38,912 nt of DNA from Candidatus Dormiibacterota bacterium (lineage in GTDB: Bacteria; Chloroflexota; Dormibacteria; CF-121), in the NCBI GenBank assembly GCA_035544955.1, contig DASZZN010000047.1:1-38912 (forward strand). Reading direction: 5' to 3'. The position numbers and the translations under genes are program-made. Every line of letters begins with the position of its first letter. The stretch's first letter is position 1. Shown here in pieces: positions 8,174-15,588 of this stretch. The notes beneath the pieces are model-generated. The model did not search any database. It saw only the letters and a program-made list of their open reading frames with translations, and was not told the DNA's origin.

Positions 8174-9310
8174 ATGTCGACAACCAAAGCCGGCCTCGAG
8201 GATGTCATTGCGGCGAACTCCGCGATCTGCGACATCATCGGTGCGCAGGGCAAGCTGACCTATCGGGGCATCGACATCCACGACCTGGCCCGGAACTCCT
8301 CCTTCGAGGAAACGACCTACCTGCTGTGGTTCGGATCACTGCCGACCCGCGAGGCGCTGCATCAGTTCAGCGCCCAGCTGGCGTCACACCGAGCGCTCCC
8401 CACCCAGATCCTGACGCTGATGAACGACTTTCCGCGGAGCGCGACCCCGATGGACGCGCTGCGGACCGCCCTCTCGGCGCTGGCCTTCTACGATCCGCAG
8501 GCGCACGACGCGTCCCGCGAGGCGAACGTGGCGAAAGCCATGCGAGTGACCGCGCAAACGGCGACGATCATCGCGGCGTACGAACAGATCCGGCGGGGCC
8601 GCAAGCCCGTCGACCCGGAACCTGATGGGAGCCACGCGGAAAATTTTCTGCGGATGCTCTTCGGCGCGGAGCCTGATCCGCTCTATGTCCGGGCGATGGA
8701 CCTGGCCCTTATCCTTCACGCGGATCACGAGCTCAACGCGTCAACGTTTGCCGCGCGGGTGACCGCGGCCACCCTGGCCGACATGTATTCGGCGATCGTG
8801 TCGGCGATTGGCGCGCTGGCGGGTCCCCTGCACGGCGGCGCCAACGAGCAGGTGATGAAGATGCTGCAAAAACTCGGCGAACCGTCTCACGTCGAGGCCT
8901 ATGTCACCGAGCGGCTCGCCGCGCATCAGAAGATCTCAGGCTTCGGCCATCGCGTGTACCGCACCGAAGACCCGCGGGCCACTCACTTGCGGGAGATGTC
9001 GCGAGAGCTCGGAGAACACATCGGCAACCTTCGCTGGTACGAGATTTCGCGCAAGCTCGAGGAGGTGGTGATGCAGAAGAAACACCTCTATGCCAACGTC
9101 GACTTCTACTCGGCGTCCTGTTACTTCACCATGGGGATTCCGATCGACATGTTCACGCCGGTCTTCGCCGTCAGCCGGGTGGCGGGCTGGTCGGCGCATG
9201 TGCTCGAGCAGTACGCCGACAACCGCCTGATCCGGCCGCGGGCCGAGTACCTGGGGGAGAAGGACGTCGCCTACGTCCCGATCGACCGGCGGGTCAAGGC
9301 CGCCAGCTAG
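8174..9310 (+). CDS. Citrate synthase (or 2-methylcitrate synthase)
   Basis: Condenses acetyl-CoA (or propionyl-CoA) with oxaloacetate; TCA or methylcitrate cycle. About 378 residues, the size of bacterial type I-like dimeric citrate synthases. Motifs include YRGIDIHDLA near 36, PLHGGANEQVM near 222 (catalytic His), GFGHRVYRTEDPRA near 258 (second His), the C-terminal catalytic Asp region VDFYSAS near 312 and the Arg-rich PVFAVSRVAGWSAHVLEQ. An in-frame TTG at 8165 is possible, but the ATG at 8174 fits the leaderless -10 at 8160. Neighbours give no prp operon, so ordinary citrate synthase is slightly preferred; the two families cannot be separated reliably by eye. Confidence 0.92.
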   Translation: MSTTKAGLEDVIAANSAICDIIGAQGKLTYRGIDIHDLARNSSFEETTYLLWFGSLPTREALHQFSAQLASHRALPTQILTLMNDFPRSATPMDALRTALSALAFYDPQAHDASREANVAKAMRVTAQTATIIAAYEQIRRGRKPVDPEPDGSHAENFLRMLFGAEPDPLYVRAMDLALILHADHELNASTFAARVTAATLADMYSAIVSAIGALAGPLHGGANEQVMKMLQKLGEPSHVEAYVTERLAAHQKISGFGHRVYRTEDPRATHLREMSRELGEHIGNLRWYEISRKLEEVVMQKKHLYANVDFYSASCYFTMGIPIDMFTPVFAVSRVAGWSAHVLEQYADNRLIRPRAEYLGEKDVAYVPIDRRVKAAS

Positions 9311-9341
9311 AAGAGGCGAAAACTGCGCGAACGAACTCCGT

Positions 9342-9383
9342 TATATTAGTGGCGCCCGAGGGCGGAAACCCGACAACAGGAGG
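9342..9383 (+). promoter_or_regulatory. Promoter -10 and strong Shine-Dalgarno of the HNH gene
   Basis: TATATT at 9342-9347 is a good -10, and a perfect AGGAGG lies at 9378-9383. The reading frame of the HNH protein has no ATG, GTG or TTG within 5-20 bases of this site, which makes the true start uncertain. Confidence 0.4.
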
Positions 9384-9431
9384 TCGTTCGAACTCGTCCT
9401 ACTGCTAAACGCCTCACTTCAGCCGCTGAAC

Positions 9432-9923
9432 GTGATCAGTAAGCGGCGGCTGGTCGTCCTGCTGACCAAGCAGCGCGTCACCTTCATTGACGATGTTGCC
9501 CGGCAGGCGGTCGAGCAAGCAATGGCGCGGCGTTGCTTTGGTCAGGACGTTGTCATCGTCCGGCTGCTGTCCAACATCCAGATCCCCAGGCGCTTGCTGC
9601 GGGCGAACCGGCGAAACCTCCTCCTGCGCGACGATGGCACCTGCCAGTACTGCGGCAAAGGGATGCCGTCCTCGCAGCTCTCCGTCGATCACGTCGTGCC
9701 AACCTCGCGTGGGGGTGCCGCCAACAGCTGGGAGAACCAGGTAATCGCCTGCCGGCGCTGCAACGGGCGGAAGGGCAATCGTTTGCTGAGCGAGGCAGGC
9801 ATGCGGCTGGTCCGGCCGCCACGAGCGCTAACCCAGGAATTTGCCCACCTGATCTTCTTGCGCTACCCGCAGCTCAAGCACGCCTATGACCGCCTGCTTT
9901 CCAGCGCCCGCGCCGCCGTTTAA
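9432..9923 (+). CDS. HNH endonuclease
   Basis: HNH (beta-beta-alpha metal) nuclease. Zinc-binding CQYC (about 72-75) and CRRC (about 111-114) knuckles flank the HNH core SVDHVVPTSRGG with NSWENQV and the following Asn. From this GTG start the protein is 163 residues, but the family's N-terminal strand is encoded upstream in the same frame (ELVLLLNASLQPLN at 9390-9431), so the real product is longer. AGGAGG at 9378-9383 points to initiation near 9390, where only non-standard codons exist; a non-AUG start or a sequence error is possible. Such stand-alone HNH proteins are widespread and mostly uncharacterised. The tandem-repeat block follows immediately. Confidence 0.88.
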   Translation: MISKRRLVVLLTKQRVTFIDDVARQAVEQAMARRCFGQDVVIVRLLSNIQIPRRLLRANRRNLLLRDDGTCQYCGKGMPSSQLSVDHVVPTSRGGAANSWENQVIACRRCNGRKGNRLLSEAGMRLVRPPRALTQEFAHLIFLRYPQLKHAYDRLLSSARAAV

Positions 9924-9942
9924 GCAAGCCGGTATTTTCTCC

Positions 9943-10076
9943 CCGCTTTTTCACGCCGGAGCGGGGCCCCTTTTCTCCCGCTTTTTCACGCCGGAGCGGG
10001 GCCCCTTTTCTCCCGCCTTTTTCACGCCGGAGGGGCCCCTTTTCTCTCCGCTTTTCACGCCGGAGCGGGGCCCCTT
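9943..10076. repeat. Four tandem copies of a 35-bp hairpin-forming unit
   Basis: Units start at 9943, 9978, 10013 and 10048. The first two are identical over 35 bases; the third and fourth carry small deletions and the fourth is incomplete. Each has arms CCGCT and AGCGG around a TTTTCACGCCGG loop, then the palindrome GGGGCCCC and a short T-run. Units abut with no spacers, so this is not a CRISPR array. It fills the gap between the HNH gene and the PIG-L-like gene. A stack of weak terminators or an RNA structure is possible. Confidence 0.85.
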
Positions 10077-10088
10077 GAAAGAATCGGC

Positions 10089-10682
10089 GTGCCGGCTCGA
10101 TTATCCGATGTGCCCTTTCGACTGCTGGGCGTCGTGGCGGATCCACACCAGGCCGCCGACTTCTGCGGAACCGCGTTCGCCCACTATGCGGCCTCGGGCA
10201 CCGCTGTGACCCTGGTCTGTGCCGGTGCTCGGGACTGGCAAGGAGTGGACCACCTGCCGGCGCTGCGCCGGCTGGGCGTGCGTGACCTCCTGCTGCTCGA
10301 CTATGCGCCGAGCGAGTTGACCGCGGCCGTGCTCGAGGACCTCCTGGCCGACGTCATGGCCAGCGTCCGCCCACACGTGGTGGTCGCCGATGGCACACAG
10401 CCGGCCGTCAGAGATGCCACGGCCTGGGCTTTCTCACGCGTGCGCCGTACCGCCGGCGGATCCGCGGCCTTGCCGGCCAAGCTCTATTACCGGACGTCGA
10501 CCAGCAGCCCGCTGGTGAGCGTGACGACGTCGATCGCTGGAGGAGCCGGCGGGTCAGCCGAACTATTTGTTCGAGCCTTTCCTGATCCCTGGGTTACCGG
10601 GGTCCTGGAACGGGATCTCTTCGCCGGGGTGCCAGGCGAAAGCCGGGCTCTGTCGACCCTCGACCAGCAGCTCGCCGGCTGA
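10089..10682 (+). CDS. Degenerate PIG-L/LmbE-like protein
   Basis: About 197 residues from a GTG start. The order LLGVVADPHQAADFCGTAFA, then YAASGTAVTLVCAGA, then LGVRDLLLLDY, and a C-terminal ELFVRAFPDPWV, resembles PIG-L/LmbE N-acetylglucosaminyl deacetylases (AHPDDE..GG, then VTLVCAT, then LGV...L.Y). The zinc-binding AHPDDE motif is replaced by ADPHQAAD, so deacetylase chemistry is doubtful; this may be a pseudoenzyme or an assignment on fold alone. It follows the tandem repeats by about a dozen bases and has no clear ribosome binding site. Confidence 0.6.
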   Translation: MPARLSDVPFRLLGVVADPHQAADFCGTAFAHYAASGTAVTLVCAGARDWQGVDHLPALRRLGVRDLLLLDYAPSELTAAVLEDLLADVMASVRPHVVVADGTQPAVRDATAWAFSRVRRTAGGSAALPAKLYYRTSTSSPLVSVTTSIAGGAGGSAELFVRAFPDPWVTGVLERDLFAGVPGESRALSTLDQQLAG

Positions 10683-10709
10683 TCCCTAACCCCTTTTGTG
10701 ATAGCGGGA

Positions 10710-10739
10710 TTGACATATTAGGTACAAATCGGGTACAAA
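10710..10739 (+). promoter_or_regulatory. Promoter with 11-bp direct repeat
   Basis: Perfect -35 TTGACA at 10710-10715 and a TACAAA -10 at 10734-10739 (18-base spacer). GGTACAAA occurs twice, at 10721 and 10732, one helical turn apart; this overlaps the -10 and could bind an activator or repressor. The leader also carries AGGAGG at 10766-10771, eight bases before the ATG at 10780. Confidence 0.6.
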
Positions 10740-10779
10740 GTATGTCAGTACCAACTTTCACAGGCAGGAGGAAGAACGC

Positions 10780-11037
10780 ATGCATCTCATCGTGTTTCTG
10801 ATCATCGGCGGTATCGCGGGCGCCCTGGCCGGGCGGGTCGTAAGCGGCCACGGGTACGGAGTGCTCATGGATGTCGTTGTCGGCGTCATCGGCGCGTTCC
10901 TCGGCGGGTGGCTGTTCTCGACGTTGCTCGGTGTGACCAGCGGCGGACTGATCATCAGCTTCATCGCTGCATTCATCGGCGCCGTGATCCTGCTGTTCCT
11001 GGTCCGGTTGGTGACCGGTAATCGGGCGGCGGCCTGA
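10780..11037 (+). CDS. GlsB/YeaQ/YmgE family stress-response membrane protein
   Basis: A small hydrophobic protein of 85 residues with three predicted membrane helices and the Gly-rich pattern of the transglycosylase-associated/GlsB family (IIGGIAGALAGRVV near the N-terminus, VVVGVIGAFLGGWLF in the centre). These proteins are induced by stress in many bacteria; their molecular role is not settled. It has the strongest expression signals in the window: TTGACA promoter, AGGAGG with ideal spacing, and a strong hairpin terminator at 11059. It is therefore a likely monocistronic, highly expressed or inducible gene. Confidence 0.85.
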   Translation: MHLIVFLIIGGIAGALAGRVVSGHGYGVLMDVVVGVIGAFLGGWLFSTLLGVTSGGLIISFIAAFIGAVILLFLVRLVTGNRAAA

Positions 11038-11058
11038 GCCAAGTCCAGGCAATTGAGA

Positions 11059-11085
11059 GCGGGCGCCCCGGGCGCCCGCTTTTTT
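11059..11085 (+). terminator. Rho-independent terminator of the GlsB-like gene
   Basis: Nine-base stem GCGGGCGCC / GGCGCCCGC with a three-base loop, followed by six T's at 11080-11085. It lies 21 bases after the stop codon. Confidence 0.9.
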
Positions 11086-11090
11086 GTGGT

Positions 11091-11128
11091 TGCCTCCCCC
11101 AGCTTGCGGCGGAGGGTAGGGTGGGGGC
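11091..11128. repeat. REP-like intergenic repeat, copy 2
   Basis: CCTCCCCCAGCTTGCGGCGG followed by AGGGTAGGGTGGGGG. It is related to copies at 4681 and 26381. It sits between the terminator at 11059 and the ATG at 11129 and occupies the place where a ribosome binding site should be. Confidence 0.7.
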
Positions 11129-11812
11129 ATGAAGGCCCACGGCCGCGGCGCGGTGATCGCGGTCATCGTGCTGGCGCTGCTGGCGGTGGTGGGTTACACC
11201 GGCTACGCCGGCACCGCCGTCTACCAGCACCTGGACAGCGGCCGACAGGAGCTGGTGGCAGCCCAGGCCGGCATGAGCGCGGCCGTCCAGTCCGCCGATC
11301 CGGGGCAACTGCGGGTCGTAGCAGACCAGCTGGTGCAGGCTGAGCGGGACTTCAGTGACGCCGGCCGGCGAGCCCGCACTGACCCGGCGCTGCGCGCGGC
11401 GAGCGTGGTCCCGGCTGCGGGACGCAACCTCGATGCGACGGCGCACCTGGCGGCCATCGGCGCCGATATGAGCCGGGCTGGACAGGCTGCCGCGGCGGTG
11501 GCGATCCAGGTGGCGATCCTGAAGCAACAATATGCCGGACGGACGCTTACCCCTGAAGACCTCCAGGTCGTGCTTCAGCAGGCGCAGGGCATCGCCCGGG
11601 ACTACAGCGCGTCGACACAGGCGATCGGCCAGCAACTGCGCGCGGCGCACGCCGAACGGGCGCAGGTCAATACCACCGGTTTGGCGGGCCCGCTCAGGGA
11701 TGGCTTTGACGCGGTTGATCGAGCCCTGGCCGAGGCCGACACCGCCTTCCTCCGCTTCCAGGACGTCAGGCAGGTGCTGTCGGATTTTCTGGGCGTGCGC
11801 CTGCCGGCCTAG
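11129..11812 (+). CDS. Membrane-anchored helical protein, DUF4012-like
   Basis: A 227-residue protein with one N-terminal membrane anchor (about residues 8-28) and a long, Ala/Gln/Asp-rich helical outer part. The spacing of ELVAAQAGMSAAV, ADQLVQAERDFSDA, ASVVPAAGRNLDA and GADMSRAGQAA resembles the N-terminal half of DUF4012 proteins, which normally exceed 500 residues. This may be a short stand-alone version or a truncated relative. The start lies inside the edge of a REP-like repeat, so translation signals are poor. Function unknown. Confidence 0.6.
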   Translation: MKAHGRGAVIAVIVLALLAVVGYTGYAGTAVYQHLDSGRQELVAAQAGMSAAVQSADPGQLRVVADQLVQAERDFSDAGRRARTDPALRAASVVPAAGRNLDATAHLAAIGADMSRAGQAAAAVAIQVAILKQQYAGRTLTPEDLQVVLQQAQGIARDYSASTQAIGQQLRAAHAERAQVNTTGLAGPLRDGFDAVDRALAEADTAFLRFQDVRQVLSDFLGVRLPA

Positions 11813-11851
11813 GTTGGTCAGACCGCGCCATGGAATGCGACCGGTTTGTAA

Positions 11852-11870
11852 CGCTCTCCGTCACAGAGCG
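11852..11870 (+). promoter_or_regulatory. Inverted repeat upstream of the HD-GYP gene
   Basis: CGCTCT and AGAGCG form perfect 6-bp arms around a seven-base centre. It lies where a -35 element would be expected for the -10 GATAAT at 11875-11880, which itself ends seven bases before the ATG at 11888. Operator function is inferred. Confidence 0.4.
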
Positions 11871-11874
11871 GCCT

Positions 11875-11880
11875 GATAAT
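11875..11880 (+). promoter_or_regulatory. -10 element for a probable leaderless HD-GYP mRNA
   Basis: GATAAT (5/6 match) is followed by seven bases and then the ATG at 11888. No ribosome binding site is present. Confidence 0.5.
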
Positions 11881-11887
11881 TTCGGCA

Positions 11888-13141
11888 ATGGCCGCCGCCC
11901 GCAATGCGTCGCGCAAGGGCCGGCAGCGCTCCCAGGACCCGGCCGAGAGTCTGATCAACCTCAGCAATGAGCGGCTCACCGGACTCTTTCGGTGGACGCT
12001 GCTGATCTTCGCCGTCATCCTCAACAACCTCAACCCGGCACCCGGCTACGACCAGGGCCGGATCAACGCCATCCTCGCAGCCTGGGGCGTCGTATGCCTG
12101 AGCACGGTGCTGCTGCTGTTCTTGCATCAACGTCCGGGGCGAGCCTTCAGCTACACGACTACCGCGGTCGACATGCTGGTGGCGACGATGATCACCTACG
12201 CCTCCGGCGGCTACCAGAGCCCCTTCGCCGTGCTCTTCTTCCTCGTCATCACCGTATCCGCACTGCGGTTCGGGGCCGGCGGCTCCGTGCTCTGCGCGCT
12301 GCTGGTCGCCGTGCTCTACCTGACAGCGGGCGCCGTCGCACCGCTGCAGAACGGCACATACCTCGCCACCGTCTCGGACGAGCGATCGATCATCCTGCAA
12401 CGGCTGTTCCTCTTCGTGGTCGTGGCCGTGGTCGGCTCGGTGATGGCGCGCGCCGTATCGGCCCACCAGGAGCTCGTGACCCGTCGTGACGTTGAGGCCA
12501 AGCTGATGACCGAGGTCAACATGGCGCTGGCCAACGCCATCGAGGCGAAAGACAGCTACACCCGTGGGCACTCGGAGCGGCTGGCCAAGCTGGCGGGCGC
12601 CTGCGCTGAGCGGATGGGCCTGTCGCGCGACGAGGCGGCCGCGGTCCGTCTGGGCGCGATTCTCCATGACGTCGGCAAGATCGGGATCCCGGACCGGATC
12701 CTCCGGCAATCGATGGCGCTCACCGAAGACGAAATGGCGTGGATGCGGCGTCATCCTCAGATCGGCGCCGACATCATCGGTCCGGTCGAGGGCCTGCACC
12801 ATGTCGCCCCACTGATCCGGCACCACCACGAAAAATTTGACGGCACCGGCTACCCGAAGGGCCTCAAAGGCGAGGACATTCCGCTGGGGTCGCGCATCAT
12901 CTCGGTCGCCGATGCCTTCGAGGCGATGGTGGCCGACCGGATCTACCGCCCGTCGCTTGGCCTCAACAAGGCGCTCGAAGAGATCAAAGCCGGTCGCGGG
13001 AGCCACTTCGACCCGCGGGTGGTCGACGCCTTCCTCGACCTGATCGCAACCGACACGGTGCATCTGCCACTGCCAACCAAGGACCAGGGCCAGAAGCTGG
13101 TGCCCAGCCGGCCGGACGAGCCCGTCCAAACCGCCGCCTGA
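11888..13141 (+). CDS. Membrane HD-GYP domain c-di-GMP phosphodiesterase
   Basis: A 417-residue protein. The N-terminal half has about five or six membrane helices (roughly 32-190) with no recognised periplasmic sensor. After a short helical linker comes an HD-GYP domain (about 215-400): HSERLAKLAG near 228, the HD in ILHDVGKIGIPD near 258, HHHEKFDGTGYPKG near 315 (HH and GYP motifs) and VADAFEAMVADR near 343. Metal ligands look complete, so it probably hydrolyses c-di-GMP in response to a membrane signal. It has a likely leaderless promoter, and the MBL gene starts 21 bases after its stop. Confidence 0.93.
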   Translation: MAAARNASRKGRQRSQDPAESLINLSNERLTGLFRWTLLIFAVILNNLNPAPGYDQGRINAILAAWGVVCLSTVLLLFLHQRPGRAFSYTTTAVDMLVATMITYASGGYQSPFAVLFFLVITVSALRFGAGGSVLCALLVAVLYLTAGAVAPLQNGTYLATVSDERSIILQRLFLFVVVAVVGSVMARAVSAHQELVTRRDVEAKLMTEVNMALANAIEAKDSYTRGHSERLAKLAGACAERMGLSRDEAAAVRLGAILHDVGKIGIPDRILRQSMALTEDEMAWMRRHPQIGADIIGPVEGLHHVAPLIRHHHEKFDGTGYPKGLKGEDIPLGSRIISVADAFEAMVADRIYRPSLGLNKALEEIKAGRGSHFDPRVVDAFLDLIATDTVHLPLPTKDQGQKLVPSRPDEPVQTAA

Positions 13142-13162
13142 GTCGAGTACCGTTACCGGTCA

Positions 13163-14131
13163 GTGGAAGTCGCGCCCGGCATTTTTCGGCTAGAACTCCC
13201 CATGCCGTTCGAGCTGAAGCATGTGAACGTTTACTTACTGCGCGACGGCGACGCCTTTACCCTGATCGACACGGGCCTGCAGACCGATGAATCCCGACAG
13301 GCCCTGAACCAGAAGCTGGCCGAACTAAAAGTCGCTGTCCGGCGGATCAATCGCATTTTGATCACACACATCCACCCGGATCACTTCGGCCTTGCCGGGG
13401 AGCTGCGTGATCGATCCGGCGCCGAGCTCATCATTCATCGCTTGGAAGTTGCGCTGATGGAACCTCGCTATGCGCGCGCCGAAGACCTGGTGTACGACGT
13501 TGGCAAGTGGCTGAGCCTCAACGGAGTCCCTGAGGAGGACGCGGAGTTCCTCAAGAGCGCATCGATGGGCGCCCGTGAATACGTGTCGGTCGTCGAACCG
13601 GACACCCTGCTCGAAGGTGCGGAGCGGCTGCCCATCGACGATAGCGAGCTCGAAGTCATCTGGACACCGGGCCATTCGCCGGGCCACTGTTGTTTCTACT
13701 GGCCGGCGCGCCGCGTGCTCCTGTCGGGCGATCATTTGCTGCCGAAGATCAGCCCCAACATCGGCTTACACCCGCAATCCGGCGCGGACCCGCTTGACGA
13801 TTACATCGCGTCGCTGGAGCGCGTCCGCCGCCTCGACGTTGAAACCGTTCTGCCCGCGCATGGCGATCCCTTTTTTGATCACCGCAGCCGCATCAAGGAA
13901 ATCGTCGAGCACCATGAGGCGCGCAAGGCCGCGCTGGTCCGCCTCGCCACTGGCGCTCCGAAATCGGGCTGGCAGCTGGCGGCCGACTTGTTCCAGGGCA
14001 TCATGCAGCGCAACGTCTTCCAGCAGCGCCTCGCGCTGCAGGAAACGCTGGCGCACTGTCAATCGCTCGCGGTCGAGGGCCGGCTGCACAAGCAGGTCAG
14101 CCGCGAGCTGGTGACCTGGAGGGCCGCCTAA
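13163..14131 (+). CDS. MBL-fold metallo-hydrolase
   Basis: A 322-residue metallo-beta-lactamase-fold protein from a GTG start. Dinuclear zinc motif THIHPDHFG near residue 69-77, third His in TPGHSPGHCCFY near 171, Asp in SGDHLL near 191 and a final His in LPAHGDP near 230. The C-terminal region (about 250-322) adds a helical segment seen in MBL hydrolases of the lactamase-like/RNase Z-like thioesterase group. Substrate unknown; glyoxalase II-like thioester hydrolysis is possible. It lies 21 bases behind the HD-GYP gene (probable operon) and converges with the next hydrolase with stops overlapping at CTAA. Confidence 0.85.
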   Translation: MEVAPGIFRLELPMPFELKHVNVYLLRDGDAFTLIDTGLQTDESRQALNQKLAELKVAVRRINRILITHIHPDHFGLAGELRDRSGAELIIHRLEVALMEPRYARAEDLVYDVGKWLSLNGVPEEDAEFLKSASMGAREYVSVVEPDTLLEGAERLPIDDSELEVIWTPGHSPGHCCFYWPARRVLLSGDHLLPKISPNIGLHPQSGADPLDDYIASLERVRRLDVETVLPAHGDPFFDHRSRIKEIVEHHEARKAALVRLATGAPKSGWQLAADLFQGIMQRNVFQQRLALQETLAHCQSLAVEGRLHKQVSRELVTWRAA

Positions 14132-14901
14132 GCTCGCTGCCGCTCGACCTCCTCGACGAAGTCCTCCACGAGGCGCAGCACTGTCGAGAATTGCTCCGAG
14201 TGAACCTGGTGGCCGCCCGGGTCCAGTACCTGGAGTCGGGCGTTCGGCAGTCCCCGCTGCAGCTCTTCGGCGCGGGCGAGCGGCACCATTCGGTCCTGCC
14301 GCCCCTGGATGATCAATACCGGTTGGCGGATTGCACTCAGCCGGTCGCAGAGGTCGTGTCGCTTGACCGCCTGGTCCTGGCGAACGATGGCGTGCAGCGG
14401 CATCTTGCCGAAATGCGCGGCGTCTTGCTGGACCCAGTCTGGATGTTCGGCGATGAAGCGCGCGTCGTAGAGATTGGCATAGCGGCGCAGCGGACCCTCG
14501 ACCGCCGGCGCGTCGGCGACCGGCGGGCGCTCGCCGCCGCAATGGGTCGCACCCAGGATCAGGCTGCGCACGGCGTCGGGATGCGCGATGGCGAGCTGCT
14601 GCAAAATCATCCCGCCCATCGACAGCCCAAACCAATGCGCCGACGTTTCGCCGGCATCGCGCAGCACCGTTAGCGCGTCCTCTGCCATCAATCCGGTGCT
14701 GTACGGCGTGTCCGGTTTGTCGGAAGCCCCGGTGCCGCGATTGTCGAGCGCGATCACTTTGAAGCGCGGCTTCAGCGCCGGGACGTAGCGCCACCAGGCC
14801 CCATCGATGGTCGAGGTCCGTCCGCCGACCAGCACCAGCGGCGGACCACTTCCCTCAACGATGTAGTGCAGGCGCGTCCCGTCGGCGGCGGTAGCGATCA
14901 T
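14128..14901 (-). CDS. Alpha/beta hydrolase, 3-oxoadipate enol-lactonase-like
   Basis: A 257-residue alpha/beta-hydrolase. Nucleophile elbow GLSMGG near 92, Asp in GRQDRMVPL near 205, His in GGHQVHSEQ near 231, and the LDNRGTGASDKP strand near 53 typical of PcaD/BPHD-like enzymes. No aromatic-degradation neighbours are present, so the substrate remains open. On the minus strand GCTAAT (14913-14908) ends six bases before the ATG, suggesting a leaderless mRNA. It diverges from the small gene at 14914 with 12 bases between the ATGs. Confidence 0.85.
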   Translation of the reverse strand: MIATAADGTRLHYIVEGSGPPLVLVGGRTSTIDGAWWRYVPALKPRFKVIALDNRGTGASDKPDTPYSTGLMAEDALTVLRDAGETSAHWFGLSMGGMILQQLAIAHPDAVRSLILGATHCGGERPPVADAPAVEGPLRRYANLYDARFIAEHPDWVQQDAAHFGKMPLHAIVRQDQAVKRHDLCDRLSAIRQPVLIIQGRQDRMVPLARAEELQRGLPNARLQVLDPGGHQVHSEQFSTVLRLVEDFVEEVERQRA

Positions 14902-14913
14902 TCGCGCATTAGC

Positions 14914-15240
14914 ATGATGGTCGAGATGGCAGGGGCATCGCCACCCAGCAGCAGCGCGGTTCCCGAGCCCGCCTGGCGGGCGCTCCGCGGTCTCGATCCG
15001 CAGGTGGAGGACCAGATCGTCACCCTGGCGACCTGCCTGGCGCTCGCGGAGCAGCGCTTCCAGCTGCTCTTCGAGGACGTGCTGCCCCGCTTTGCGCAGA
15101 CGCCGGATGACCTAACCGGCGAAGCCGATGTCCTCGCCGATGCGCACCATGCGTTGACCTTGCTCCAGGAGAGCCTGCACGCCACCTCGCGGCGGATGCT
15201 CGACGTGCTCGACCGAGTCAGCCGCGAACTCGGCGAGTAA
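14914..15240 (+). CDS. Small acidic helical protein, unknown
   Basis: About 108 residues, mostly helical and rich in Leu, Ala and Glu, with no membrane segment or catalytic motif. Start chosen at the first of two adjacent ATGs (14914, 14917), because anything further upstream overlaps the divergent hydrolase. There is no clear ribosome binding site. It converges with the next minus-strand unit, three bases from its stop. I do not recognise a family. Confidence 0.5.
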   Translation: MMVEMAGASPPSSSAVPEPAWRALRGLDPQVEDQIVTLATCLALAEQRFQLLFEDVLPRFAQTPDDLTGEADVLADAHHALTLLQESLHATSRRMLDVLDRVSRELGE

Positions 15241-15243
15241 GCG

Positions 15244-15588
15244 CTAGAGACCCTGGCGGTCGAGCCGCTCCCAGGGCGGGTGCTCACTGCCAAGTTCGCG
15301 TTTGATGTCGGTCGCGCGCTCCACGATGTCGAAGCTGTGCTCGTCGGGTTGCGGCGGCTGCACCTGCCAGGGCGCAGGGTCGTACTGGGAGTGGTGGACT
15401 GGTGGGCGAAAACCCCAGGCCCGGCGTGGCATCACGCCCGCGGCCTGCCGTAGCACGAGGGGTTCGGTCACCGACGCGTCGTATTGCAGCTCGCCGGCGC
15501 CGGGGCGCAGCGCCATAACCAACCCGGTGGCGATCATGGCCACCGTCCAGCCCCCCATGATGATGATCGACCAGTCGACCAGGCTCAT
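15244..15588 (-). CDS. Small single-TM membrane protein, unknown
   Basis: A 114-residue protein with one N-terminal membrane helix (about 6-27) and a Pro-rich soluble tail ending in charged residues. It overlaps the stop of the TauE/SafE permease by four bases (ATGA), so the two are very probably translated from one mRNA and may act together. No known domain is recognised. Confidence 0.6.
   Translation of the reverse strand: MSLVDWSIIIMGGWTVAMIATGLVMALRPGAGELQYDASVTEPLVLRQAAGVMPRRAWGFRPPVHHSQYDPAPWQVQPPQPDEHSFDIVERATDIKRELGSEHPPWERLDRQGL

Noticed and set aside
9378-9400. tRNA T-arm-like GTTCGAAC
   Set aside because: No acceptor stem, anticodon arm or D-arm could be found around it, and the sequence encodes the conserved HNH N-terminus.
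9943-10076. CRISPR array
   Set aside because: Units abut directly with no unique spacers and no cas genes are nearby.
9886-10209. ORF with FFTPERGP-type peptide repeats across the tandem repeat
   Set aside because: The repetitive peptide follows from 35-bp DNA units; it overlaps the HNH 3' end and the PIG-L-like gene, has no start signals, and the frame breaks in homologous terms.
11861-13129. 422-residue antisense ORF opposite the HD-GYP gene
   Set aside because: The plus strand encodes complete HD-GYP motifs; the antisense frame has no recognisable domain.
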